Shown in pieces: positions 44,270 to 55,658 of a stretch of DNA of 64,000 nt. Source of the DNA: Conoideocrella luteorostrata (Eukaryota; Ascomycota; Sordariomycetes; Hypocreales; Clavicipitaceae); NCBI GenBank assembly GCA_032433595.1, contig JASWJB010000091.1:62001-126000 (forward strand), read 5' to 3'. Position numbers and translations under genes: made by a program. Position 1 is the stretch's first letter, and each line of letters begins with the position of its first letter. A model generated the notes under the pieces. It had not been told where the DNA came from. It worked only from the letters and a program-made list of their open reading frames with translations, and made no database searches.

Positions 44270-44389
44270 TTCCATGTGTTCGTCTCACTACCGTTGCCAT
44301 CCTGTTCTCTGTGTACCAAGTCAAGATTTTCTGGTTACACAAACGGTATCATTTGTGTCTAAACACTGGAAAGACCCATCCAATCAATC

Positions 44390-45881
44390 TTACTGTTTGT
44401 ATGCATCCAGGAAATCATTGACTGGGCAATTCAAATCAGCATCTGGCAGTCTTCTTCCCAAACAGAAAATAGAGTTGATGCATCGGGCCCTTGACATACC
44501 GTCTTTCTCCAGGGTTTTCCATTTTCGCAGAACGGTCGCTTCTACCAGGCCATCTAAAGGGTTATCATCCGGATCTAGGTGATCCTCGACGTACTTCAGC
44601 AGCACAGCTATATCGTCTGCAATAAGGCCTGCACCTCCTACTATCAGGTTAACGAGAGGCTCGATGCCCGCAGGACATGCCAACATCTTAACAGAACATA
44701 CCAGCCATCTTCTGCACCTCCTGCAGTGAATCCTGCAAGTCATCGATCATGGCAAAATCCTCGAGCAGATTCTGATTTGGAAGTCAATCATAAGTAGACA
44801 GCCAGCCACTGCAACCCACCGGTCGAGATTGAAACCTACCTTGGTCCAATCCAGAGCCTCAAGGTCCATCTGGAGGTCCTCGGAATCGGATATCTCATCT
44901 TTCAAGATATCCGCCAAGGTCGTTCCCTGGAAAGGGGCAGCCAGTTGATGCACCTTGGTCTCACAATCCTCCGCATCCAGGCTGTAAGCTCGGAGATTCG
45001 AGCTCCAGCCGCCCGCCTGGTCTTTAAGGATGTCGATTTCGTACTTTCGATCGTTGATCTCGTTCTGGAGCTTGTCACGAAGGCTGTCGTTGTCGGGGTC
45101 TTGTCTCAATGCCTCCATGTCCTGGAATATCTTGTCTAATTCTCCCAGCGTGGGTAAGTTTCAGTTGTCTCTTGGGGCGGAGACACAAAACCGAACGTAC
45201 CGTAATCGTCCGGCGCAGCAGAACAAAGTTTTAGGGCGGTGCTGCACACAGTGTCGGTATAGTTATATTGTCCCTTTCAGTAACAAAGAGGTGTGATTGT
45301 CAGTTTGTAAAATGGAAGTACGCTTGGGGACTGAGCTGCCCCATTGAACAACAGCAGCGATGCGATTTTTCAGCGTACATTGAGGTTATTAGCGACTTGC
45401 CGGACCTGTCTACTGTTAGTGAGGGAGGGAGGGAGGGGACGGCGTGGAATATGGATCGAGAGGAGAATGAATTCATGTAAATTACCGTCTGGAATTGAAT
45501 AGGGATCGGCTGCAGATAAGACGGAAGCTGACAAGCTGTTAGCCAGGAAGGGGAGTGGAGAGCTTTTTGTCCGTGGAGTCTAGATAACACGCAAGTAAAT
45601 GAATAATGTCTCAGAAAGGGACATACCACCAAGCTATAGGCTTTCTCTTCGAAGCCAGCTTGTTGCATCAGGCTGTCGCCAGAATCGGGCAGATTCTGAT
45701 TCCTGATGCAGAGATCCCCCAGTTTCCGAAAGGAATCAAGCTTGCAAACAAACCCATCATTTACCAGCAGCTCGCGTGGGCTGAGGAAGTCTGCGTCGCG
45801 GGGCATTTCGAAGGGTGTCCTGCCTAGAGATTCTCGAGAGGTGTAGTAGTGTGTTCTACTGGATCTAGTGATGAAGAGCAA
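44390..45881 (-). pseudogene. Shorter relative of the 446-aa toxin-like gene, probably truncated
   Basis: Exons seen: 45881-45627 (ATG start, GTATGT donor), one ending at 45201, 45141-44840, 44771-44702, 44640-44498 and 44421-44390 (TAA). The late exons parallel those of the gene at 38781-40476: a helical QNEINDRKYEIDILKDQ-type segment, a conserved TVLRKWKTLEKDG end to the penultimate exon (compare IVREWKKLYKGG), and a tiny last exon. The large middle exon of the relative (556 nt of long helix) has no counterpart; only about 370 nt separate the first and later exons, and no clean exon set bridges them. It is probably an internal deletion that removes much of the coiled coil, so it is called a truncated paralogue. 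A shorter functional protein cannot be excluded. Confidence 0.5.
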
Positions 45882-46494
45882 ATTTTAAAACTGGAACTAA
45901 GAGCAGGAGGGTGCTTATACTTATAGTGTTACGACCCTGGCTAGCGGACTGCAAGGAAGTGACGACGCGATTCGTCCTGTGCTTGGCCATTAGGCAATCC
46001 TTGACAAGGCGCTTGCTTATTGGCCAGACGTACGGCATAACAAGGGTTCTGTTTCGTTCTGTTCTTGCGCTAATGCAGTGTGACGCTCGCTATTTCACGG
46101 CTCTTGTCTGACCTGCTAGGATGATGGGCTTAGCCAGGGTACGTAGCACCGATGCATGGTGCATCGAATTTGATAGATCAGATGTCTCGCCCAGGAATGG
46201 AAGTCGTAAGAGACGGCTGCAGGAGGAGGTCTGGCTGGGTACGGAGTATTCTTTACGGTCAACCTTGGGGCCGGGAGAGAAGTTATTGGCATGGGATCTC
46301 ACACCCAGTTGGAACAGGCTGGATGCTGCTGCTACTGCTGCTTCTGCTACTGCTACTGGCACACGACCCAACGGGGCGTGGGCGCACGCGCAGCGCTTGA
46401 AAGCCTTCGGGTTTTTGCCGGATCTTGCCACACCGCGGTTTTGCTATTCGCAGGAACTTCTCCAAGGCTCGTACACGTATATCAGTGAGCGGGT
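45882..46494 (+). repeat. Retrotransposon-like dispersed repeat, inverted partner of 14.7-15.4 kb
   Basis: Starts at about 45929 with TGTTACGACCCTGGCTAGCG, a Ty3/gypsy-type LTR start. It shares GGCCATTAGGCAATCCTTGA, TTCTGTTTCGTTCTGTT and AAATTTGATAGATCAGAT-type words with the inverted copy. A CTGCTGCTACTGCTGC microsatellite is at about 46323-46359. No gene is supported. Confidence 0.6.
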
Positions 46495-47470
46495 GTGTGT
46501 CAGGCTGCAAGGAGCTGGTTGAACGGTTTAATTCTCGGAAGACGTGCAGGTTGCAAGAGGCATTTGGTATCGCAAGTCGATCTGACGAGCTCGTTGAAAG
46601 ATTTAGGCGCTGCAAGAAGCATCAGATCGCAGGTCAATCTAACAAGCTCGTTGGAAGGTCTAAATATTGGGAGACGTACACTGCAAGAAGCATTAGATAA
46701 ATTAGATCTCGTAAGTCAATCTAACGAGCTCGTTGAAATGTTTAAAGATCGGAACGTATAGGGGCAGCAAGAAGCATTAAATATTGCAAATTAGTTGACG
46801 AGCTCGTTGAACGGTTCAAATGTCGGAAAACGTACAGGCGTTCAAGAAGGATCGGATCCATCAGATATCGTGAGGAAATGCAATGAAGACAAGTTCTTGA
46901 GAATAAGATTATCTACCGCGATCTAATTTAATCAGTTGACGAGCCTGTTGAATGGTTTAAATGTCGCAAAACGTACAGGCGCTGCAAGAAGTATCAGATC
47001 GCAGGGTCAATGTAACGAACTCGTTGAAAAGGCTTAAATCTGGGAAGACGTATAAGTATTACATATCGCGAGTCGATCTGATGAGCTCGTTGAAAAAGCT
47101 TAAATCTCGGGAGACGTACAGTCATCTGACGTCGCGGGTCAATCTGACGAGCTTGTTGAAACGTTCGAATTTTGGACGTGCAGGCTGCAAAAAGCATCAG
47201 ATAACACAAGTTAATCTGACGAGCTCGTTGAAAAGGCAGGAAATTCGGAAGACGTACAGGCATCTGATATCGCAGGTCGATCAGACGAGCTCTTTGAAGA
47301 TTCAAATGTCGGAAGAAGTACAGGTGCTTTCGAAGCATTATATATCACAAGTTGTTGATAACCAGACTATTAGCCGCTATCTAATTCAGTTTGCTAACAA
47401 GCTCGTCAAAAGGTTTAAATATCGGATAATGTACAGGCGGGATCCAGCAGACATGTTAAGTCAATTGAAC
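46495..47470 (+). repeat. Degenerate tandem array of module 8 (opens block 3)
   Basis: Array units including short 57-bp forms at 46590-46645. DDGIVGR-like units are degenerate here (46888-46935, 47348-47400). The + frame from 46961 stays open for over 200 codons through array and junction. Confidence 0.87.
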
Positions 47471-48000
47471 CAAGACGATGAAGATGTTCAGGAAACGATT
47501 ATCTTGGCCACACGTCAGGATTCCGATCAGGAAGACGGCCACGGTAATACCGGCCGGGAGACGGAAAAGTCGACGATGATCATCATAATGATGCCGCTGC
47601 TGCTGATGATGATGGAGAGGTCGGCAGAGTGGAAAAATCGGCACTCAGTAGGGAGAAGAGTCAGCTGCTGATGATGCTGCTACGCTGCTGCTGATGACGA
47701 TGATGATGATGTTGCTGCTTCTGATGATGCCGTTGCTTCTAATGATGATGGAGCGGTCGGCAGAAGGGAAAAGTCAGCTGCTGATGGTGATGATGATGGC
47801 GCTGCTGCTGTTAACACTTTGGAGAGGGAAAAAGTTAGCACTCACGAGAGAGAAGAGTCAGCTGATGATGATGCTACTGCTGCTGCTGCTGTCGATGCCC
47901 CCGACGCCGCTGATGATGATGGTGCCACTGATGATGCCGCCGCCGCTGCTGCCGCTGCTGATGCTGCCCACGAAATAACAGCAGCGCCCAAGGTGCAATA
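47471..48000 (+). repeat. Acidic region of module 8
   Basis: The junction reads DDEDVQETIILATRQDSDQE in the + frame, continuous with the upstream array frame, followed by D/A runs. It ends at TAAPKVQ with a TAG stop (47980-48001). This is the clearest place where array and acidic region are still in one frame. Confidence 0.8.
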
Positions 48001-48660
48001 GTGCTAGCAGCGCTTGCTCGGTTGGGTGACCAGTGGGCAATACGGGGCTGGTACATAACATAAATGTAACACAACAATAACACAGCATAACAACCAGGGC
48101 ATAAGATAGGATATTTCCTGGAGCAAAAGATACGGAAGTTCGCGGCGTATATAATGCAAGAAGAGGTAGCGTCTTAAACAGAAGTCTTGTTTTATAAACT
48201 GCCAAAAACCTGCTTGGCAGGAATTGAGCCAGCAGAGGGGGGCTTACAAGCAACATGCAACATGCAGCACAGCATAACCAGCAACGCTCTAACCAGCGCA
48301 TCAGACAAAATAATACCAAGCGCAAAAGATACACAAGAGCCCAGCGCACAAGGCATACTTAGAAGCAGGGCACGAAACAAAACAATTGGTGCGTAATGTA
48401 CGAAAAACCTACTTGGTCAGCAATTCAGCGATCCGGGGCTTACAAGCAAGGCAACACAGCAAAACCAGCAACACCACTACAGTAACACAACGAGACAAGA
48501 CTAAACGTGATGTAAACGATGCTCAAAAGTCTACAGTATATAATCAAATAAAAAGCAAGGCATAAAACAAAACAACAACCGTATAATTAGCCAAAAAGCC
48601 GCGCCAATAACTACAACTCAGCCACCAGCGCACTAACCGGCAAAAAGCATGGCGGAAAAG
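48001..48660 (+). repeat. Tail of module 8, without GC-rich end or hairpin
   Basis: Several tail units (AAAGATACACAAGAGCCCAG). It then joins an array directly near 48660, in the middle of the usual terminal unit, so it looks like a fusion by recombination. Confidence 0.76.
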
Positions 48661-49850
48661 ACCCGCAGAGACGTACAAGCATTACATATCGCAAGTTACT
48701 CTGACGAGGTCGTTGAAAAGGCTCCAATCTCGGAAGAAGTATAGGTATTAAATATCGCAGGTCGATCGAGCGAGCTCGTTCAAAAGGTTTAAATCGAGGA
48801 ACGTACAGGCTGCGAGAGGTATGCGCTATCGCCAGTTAATCTGACGAGCTCGCTGAAAAGGTTTCAATCTCGGAACGTGCAGGCGCTGCGAGAAGCATTA
48901 GATTGCGGGTCGATCTGACGACCTTGTTGAAAGGCACAAATCTCGGGACACGTACAGGCATCTAATATGACAGGTTAATCTAACAAGCTCGCTCAAAGGT
49001 TCAAATATCGGAAGACGTACAGGCATTTGACATTGCAGGTAAATCTAACGAGCTTGTTCCAAGGTTTCATTCTCGGAATACGTACAGGCGCTATCGAAGC
49101 ATCGGATCGCAGCTTAATCTAACGAGCTTGTTGAAAGGCTCAAATCTCGGAAGAAGTATATGTATCAAACATCGCAGGTCGATCTGATGAGCTCGTTCAA
49201 GAGGCTCAAATTTCGGAACGTGTAGGCTGCAAGAACTATCAGATATCGCAGGTCAATCTGACGAGCTTGTTGAAAGGCTCAAACCTGGGGAGATGTACAG
49301 GCATCTAATATCGCACGTTAATCTAACGAGCTTGTTAAGAGGCTTAAATCAAGGAAGATGTAAAGGCATAAATTACCGCAAGCGAATCTAACGAAGATGT
49401 TGAAAAGTCTCAATTCTCGGAGGACGTACAGGCCTCTAATATCGCAAGTTAATCTGAGGAGCTCGTTGAAAGGTCTAAATGTCAGAAGACATACAAGCTG
49501 AAAGAAGCGTCAGGTATTCCAAGTCAGTTGACGAGCTCGTTGAAATGTTCGAATGTCGGACAACGTACAGGCTGCAACAAGAATTAGGTGTTGCAAGTTA
49601 GTTAACGAGCTTATTGAAAAGGCTCAAATGTCGGAAGACATACAGGAATGTGATATTGCAGGTCAATCTGAAGAGCTCGTTGATAGGTTCAAATGTCGGA
49701 TGATGTACAGGCGGTGCAAGAAGATCGGATTTCATCAGATATCGCGAGACAATCTGACAAAGACAGTGAAGAGGTTTAAACTTCGGAAGAAGTACACTGT
49801 AAGAAGCATTAGACATGGCAAGTCGATCTGACTAAGACAATGAAGATGTT
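48661..49850 (+). repeat. Degenerate tandem array of module 9
   Basis: About 1.2 kb of array units, mostly the 66-bp form lacking the ALQE codons. Confidence 0.87.
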
Positions 49851-50405
49851 CAAAAAACGATTATCGTAGCCACAGGTCAGGATTCCGGGCACGATAGTAG
49901 TGGTCGGGAGGGGGAAACGTTGGATGATAATGATGATGATGCTGCTGATGAAGCCGCTGCTGCTAATGATAGAGTGGTCGGCAGAGGAGAAAAGTCAGCT
50001 GATGATGCTGATGGTCCCGCTGCTGATGATGATTTCACTGCTGCTGTCAGCACTTGTGAGAAGGGAGAAGTAAGCACTTCGGAGGCGGAAGAGTCATCTG
50101 TAATGATGATGATGCCGCTGCCGCCGATGATGCCGCTGCTGCTGATGATGATGATAATGATAGCCACAGGTCAGGATTCTGATCAGGAATGTGGTTAGGA
50201 AGACGGTCGCGGTAGTAGCGGTCGGGAGGGGAAAAGTTAGTTGATGATAATGATGCCGCTGCTGATGATAATGATGCCGCTGCTGATGATAATGATGATG
50301 CTGCTGCTGCTGCTGATGGTGCCGCTGCTGATGGTGCCGCTGCTGATGGTGCCGCCGGTGAATAATGCTGTTGCCCACGCAAGTACAACAGGGCCCAAGG
50401 TGCAA
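49851..50405 (+). repeat. Acidic region of module 9
   Basis: Contains GCTGATGGTGCCGCTGCTGA repeated three times near 50315-50355 and several ATGATGATGCCGCTGCTGA runs. It ends GGCCCAAGGTGCAATAA. Confidence 0.8.
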
Positions 50406-51046
50406 TAAAGCAGGGCTTGCTCTGTCGGTGGACCAGCGAGCGATACGGGGCTATCACAAGAGTAACATAGCACAATAATCAGCGCACCAGATAGGACAAT
50501 GCATAGTGCAAAAGATGCAACGAATCGCGACGTATATAATAAAAGAAGAGGAAGCGCCCTGAATAAAACACCTGGTGAACAATCTACGAAAATCCCGCTC
50601 GGTCGGGAATCCAGCTATCAAGGGCTTGCATGCAACATGCAACATATCACACACAGCAACACCATAGCCAGCTCACCAGATAAAACCAAATCTAGTGCAA
50701 AAGATGCACAAAAGCCCAGCGCATATAATTGAATAAAAAGCAGAGCGCGAAACGAAACGACTAGCGTACAATCTGCCAGAAACCAGCTCCACGCTAATAG
50801 CCACAACTCGGGCACCAGCGCACCAACCGGCACGAAACTTGACGCAAACGATGCAGAAACTCCCGGCGCAAACGATGTAGTAAACAAAATTGCAAAAAAA
50901 AAAAACTTCCCAGTGCGCCAGTCGACTCTGCGGTGGGCAGCGCACAAAACTACCGGCGGGATGGGTGGTTTTTTGGTCGGGTTGTGAGCAGAAAAAGGAG
51001 AAGGCTTGGAGCCGGAAAAGGAGGAGGACTGTGCGCGGTCTTTTTG
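50406..51046 (+). repeat. Tail of module 9
   Basis: Standard tail with terminal unit (GACTCTGCGGTGGGCAGCGC near 50925) and an 11-base A run at about 50896. Confidence 0.8.
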
Positions 51047-51118
51047 AGACCAAGACTACGTTCTTTTAGTTATTACTCCGTGCTGTAAGTAGAGTAAAAA
51101 CTAAGAGGACGACGTCCT
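51047..51118. repeat. Imperfect terminal hairpin of module 9
   Basis: AAGACTACGTTC at the left pairs imperfectly with GACGTCCTAGTCTT at the right, with TTTTAGTT/AACTAAGA-like inner segments. It is weaker than the other hairpins. Confidence 0.6.
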
Positions 51119-51119
51119 A

Positions 51120-52385
51120 GTCTTAACAGACGATGAAAGGGCTCACATCTCAAAAGACGTCTAGGCATCAGATATCGCAAGTCAACCTGACGAGCTCGTT
51201 GAAAGACTCACATCCGCAAGACGTACATGTTGCAAGGGGCTCATTAAAGGGTTCAAATCGCAAATGACGTACGTACAGCCTGCAAGAAGCATTGGATATC
51301 GCGGGCCAATCTAATAAGCTTGTTGGAAGGCTCAAATCTCGGAAGACGCACAGGCGCTGCAAAAAGCATCGGATATCGCAGGTCAAACTGACGAGCTTGT
51401 TCAGAGGCTCAAGTCTCGGAAGACGCACAAGCTGCGAGAAGAAGTAGGCATTGCAATTCAATTCGTTCAAGGGTTCAATTCTCGGAAGACGTACAGGCGC
51501 TGCAAGAGGCAATCCGGTATCGCAAGTCAGCTGACGATATGGCCAAAAAGGTTCAAATCTCGGAAGACGTACACTGCAAGAAGCATCAGATATGGCAAGC
51601 CAGTTGACGAGCTCGTGGAATAGTACAGGTGTTTAACAAGCATCAGATCCATCAGATGACGAAAGTCATATCTAACGAGCTTGTTGAAAAGTGTAAATAT
51701 CGGACGACGTATAGGCGGCAACAAGTATCAGGTATTGCAAGACAGTTCACGAGCTCGCTAAAAAGTTCGAATGTCGGAAGACGTACAGGCGCCGCAGCAA
51801 GCATCAGATCGCAGGGTCAATCTAACAAGCTCGCTGAAAAGGTTCGATTTTCGGAAGACGTGTAGGCATCTGATATTGTACTTTAATCTGATGAGCTCGT
51901 TCAAAGGTTCAATTCTCGGATGACGCACAGGCATACAACATCGCAGGTCGGTTTGATGAGCTTGTTGAAAGGCTCAAATCTCGGAAGACGTACAGGCTGC
52001 AAAAGGCATTCGATATCGCAAGTTGATCTGATGTGCTTGCTGAAAAGGGTTAAATCTCGGGAGACGTATAAGCATTATATATCGCAAGTGGATCTGACGA
52101 GCTCGTTGAAAAAACTCAAATCTAGGAAGACGTACAGGCATCTGATATCGCAGGTTAATCCGATGAGCTCGTTGAAAAGGCTTAAATCTCAGAATGTACA
52201 AGCGTTCTCGAAACATACATATGGCAAGTCGATCTGACGAGTTTGTTGAAAAGGCTCGGATCTCGGAGGACGTACGGATGCCGCATGAAGCATCAGACAT
52301 CGCAGGTCAATCTGACGAGCTTGTTGTACAGGCTCAAATCTCGGAACGTACAGGCTATGCAAGAAGCATCTGATATCGCCCGACA
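51120..52385 (+). repeat. Degenerate tandem array of module 10
   Basis: About 1.25 kb of array units, including the clear 66-bp run at 52075-52260. Confidence 0.87.
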
Positions 52386-53304
52386 GGATTCCACTCAGGA
52401 AGACGGTTACTATAGGAGCGGCGCTGCTGCTGCTGTTGATGCCACTGCTGGTGATGATGCCGCTGTTGTTGGTGATGATGATGATGTTGATGATGAAGGC
52501 CACAGGTCAGGATTCTGGTCGCGATAGTAGCGGTCGGGAAGGAAAGAGCCAACTGATGATGATGCCACTGCTGCTGCTAATGATGAAGGCCACAGGTCAG
52601 GATCCCGGTCACAATAGTAGCGGTCGGGGGGGGGGGGGGGGGAAGTCACCTGATATAAATGATGCTGCTGCTGATGATGCCGCTGGTGGTGGTGGTGGTG
52701 ATGCCGTTGCCGGTGATGATGATGGCTACAGGCCAATATTCCGGCCAGGATTGCCGGTCACGATAGTAGCGCTCGGTCGGGAGAATCGTCAAATGATGCT
52801 GCTGCTGCTGATGAGGGTGTTGCTGCTGCAGACGATGATGATGCCGTTGCTGGTGATGAGGATGTTGCTGCCCACGCAAGAAATACTGCTGCTGCCGCCG
52901 CTGACGATGATGCCGATGATGATGATGCCGCTACTGCTGAGTATAATGATGATGCCGCTGCCGCTGCCGCTGCTGTTGCTGCTGATGACGATGCTGCTGC
53001 TGCTGCTAATGACCACAGGTCAAGCTTCCGGTCAGGATTCTGGTCACGATAGCAGCGGCCAGGAGGGGAAAAGTCAGCCGATGATGAAGATGGTGATGCC
53101 GCTGCTGCTGATGATGCCGATGATGATGATGCCGCCGCTGCTGCTGGTGATGATGCCACCGCGCTGATGATGATAATGCCGTTGTGCTGACGATGATGGA
53201 GCGGTCGGCAGAGGGGAAAAAGTCGGCACTCGGGAGTGAGGAAAAGTCGACAGAGAGGGGAAAAGTCAGCACTGATGAGGGGGAAATGATGATAATACCG
53301 CTTC

Positions 53305-53336
<32 letters not shown>

Positions 53337-53410
53337 CTGCCGTTGATAATGTCATTGCTGCTGCTGCTGGTGATGATGCTGCCTATGCAAGAACAGCAGC
53401 GCCCGAGGTG
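52386..53410 (+). repeat. Acidic region of module 10
   Basis: A long D/A region with CACAGGTCAGGATTCTGGTC spacers, a 17-base G run (52626-52642), and GATGTTGCTGCCCACGCAAG (DVAAHAR). It ends RTAAPEVQ near 53390-53412. Confidence 0.82.
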
Positions 53411-54110
53411 CAAAAAAATCAGGCTTGGTCGGGGTCGGTAAGTAACACAGGAAGGGGTAGCACAACCACAGCACAGCAACCAGCGCACCAGATACAGAGA
53501 AAGCTAGCGCAAAAGATGCAGAAAATTGCAGCGCATATAATAAAACAAGAATTATCGCCTTAAATGCAGCATGTGGTGCACAAACTGCCAGAAACCGTGC
53601 TTGGTCCTGGTCAGGGGCTTTCTTGTACGCAATATACAGCATGCAACACAGCACAACTAGCAACACTACAACCAGCACACCGTACAGAGCAAAACCCAGC
53701 GCAAAAGATGCTCAAGAGCCCAGCGCACAAGGTGCAATAGAAATCAGAGCACAAGGCAAATTATTTGGTGGCAATCTACGAAAAACCTGCCTGGTCAGGA
53801 ACGCAGCGATAGGGGGGCTACAGCCGCACCAATACAACACAGCACAACATTCATACCACGAGACAAGCCCAAACCTTGTGCAAAAGATGCACAGAGGTCC
53901 AAAGTATATAGATAAATAAAAATCAGGGCGCGGAGCAAAACTATCTGGCGTGCAATGGGCCAAAAACTACCTTGCACGCCAGCAGCCACAACTCGGCCAC
54001 CAGCGCACGCAGCACGCCCAAACCTGGCGCAAAAGACTCGCAAGAACGCAGGGACTACGATGCAGCCAAAAGAAAGCTGCTCCCGGGGCTCCCGGGGCTC
54101 CCGGCAACTC
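53411..54110 (+). repeat. Tail of module 10
   Basis: Tail units leading to the GC-rich terminal unit that forms the left arm of the second palindrome. Confidence 0.8.
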
Positions 54111-54420
54111 TGCGGCGGGCAGCGCACAAAATGCCGGCGGGATGGGTGGTTTTTCGCTCGCGTTGTGAGAAAAAGGAGAAGAACTGGTGGCGGAAAAGGG
54201 AACAGACTGTGGGCCGTCTCCCTTTACTAGGATGGAGACCTTGCAGTTACTACTATACTAGAGAGAGTATTAACTATAAGAGACGTAGTCCTAGTAAAGG
54301 GAGACGGCCCACAGCCTGTTCCCTTTTCCGCCACCAGTTCTTCTCCTTTTTCTCACAACGCGAGCGAAAAACCACCCATCCCGCCGGCATTTTGTGCGCT
54401 GCCCGCCGCAGAGTTGCCGG
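54110..54420. repeat. Second large palindrome, tail to inverted tail
   Basis: Near-perfect arms of about 145 bp, for example GAAGAACTGGTGGCGGAAAA at the left and TTTTCCGCCACCAGTTCTTC at the right, around a short loop near 54265 (AGAGAGTATT). The inner part is the TTTACTAGGATGGAGACC hairpin shared with 5771 and 30260. Confidence 0.9.
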
Positions 54421-54720
54421 GAGCCCCGGGAGCCCCGGGAGTGCCCGCAGCGCTTGTATTATTTTTACTGCATTGCGTGCGCGGCGTCTTTGCGAGTCGT
54501 TTGCGCCAGGTTTCGTGCCGGGTGGTGCGCTGGGCGACGAGTTGCGTGCGAGTCGTTTGCGCCAGGTTTCGTGCCGGGTGGTGCGCTGGGCGACGAGTTG
54601 CGTGCGAGCCCCTATTGTTGGCTGAACCGGGACCGCATACACAGGCCAGCGCCCCCTTGCTGTCATCCGAGTACACATATACATATACAAGCCGTGCCAA
54701 AAGCCTCGCAAGAGGTCCTG
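54421..54720 (-). repeat. Inverted terminal tail unit with a 56-bp perfect tandem duplication
   Basis: 54492-54547 and 54548-54603 are identical (starting GCGAGTCGTTTGCGCCAGGT). The sequence then fades into unique DNA near 54700. Apparent coding frames across it are repeat-derived. Confidence 0.8.
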
Positions 54721-55118
54721 TAAGAACCGGCAAAATCCGCACGGCTTCGCCGCCCTCTGCGCGGGTGATAACGCCGGGTTGGGGCACGCGGCGGTGGCAG
54801 TGGCAGTGGCAGTCAGTAAAAGAATACTTGTCTACGTTTACCAAGGCATATATAAGCAATCACTACCGGGACCTTGTGACCATGTGGCAGCTGCATACGA
54901 ATTTCCTCATGTCCATGGAACTCTACGTGATACCGGGTGAGGGCGACAGTATTAGTGCCCCGGGCACAGGCTCACTGTAGGAAGCATAGACAGGGGCTTC
55001 GGGTGACGAGGGTATCGATACTTGAAGGTGAAGCAAAACAATGTGCAAGACAGTTCAATTCATCTGATCATATCTAAGAGAGAAGAAAAAGAAGAAGAAG
55101 AAGATTGCCCCCGAGCGC
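54721..55118. other. Unique interval, no gene
   Basis: Contains a GGCAGT microsatellite (about 54794-54814) and a GAAGAAGAAG run (55080-55105). No gene is supported. Confidence 0.45.
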
Positions 55119-55385
55119 GCCGTATCCCTTTGAGTGCGCGGAGGTGCAGTGAGCCAGGCGGACCCACCACAGTACAGGTACGAGCGCGGTACCTCACTTG
55201 GTGCTCACAACGCGGCGTATGCAATGTAGCTGTCTGTACTCCGTACACAGGAAGTTTGCCGGTACTTGTATTATCGTGAGATGTGCTGGTAAACAGATGT
55301 AGCCTTAGTAGCGACTTGTCTTGATTGGCCGCATAATGGGTCTGCCTGCTCCGCTGCACCTTCGCGCACGCAAAGGCATACCCGC
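55119..55385. repeat. Short inverted-repeat element (MITE-like)
   Basis: About 48-bp arms at 55121-55168 and 55335-55384, imperfectly complementary (GTGCGCGGAGGTGCAGTGAG versus CCGCTGCACCTTCGCGCAC). Some 165 bp without a gene lies between. Flanking duplication is not evident. Confidence 0.5.
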
Positions 55386-55658
55386 CGCGCGGAAGGAAGA
55401 CCAGCCATTTACGCGCATTAGAGCTGCAAGGGAGTTTATGCAATCGGCGTTGTATTTTGTTGCCAGTCGGCTAGCTCGAATACGCGCCGCCAGACACGTC
55501 TTTAGCACGTCAACAAAAAGAAAGGCGGGGCGGGACGCCCAGGCGGCGATCACGTCTCCACGTACTAGAGTGGCGGGGCCCCGTGATTTCGGCGAGGAGG
55601 GGGGGGCAGACATCTTGCACGTAAGGCTCCATCACCACTCGATTGAGCCCTCCTCGCT

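Noticed and set aside
54353..54859. Minus-strand 168-codon frame
   Set aside because: Runs across the palindrome and the 56-bp tandem copies; entirely repeat-derived.
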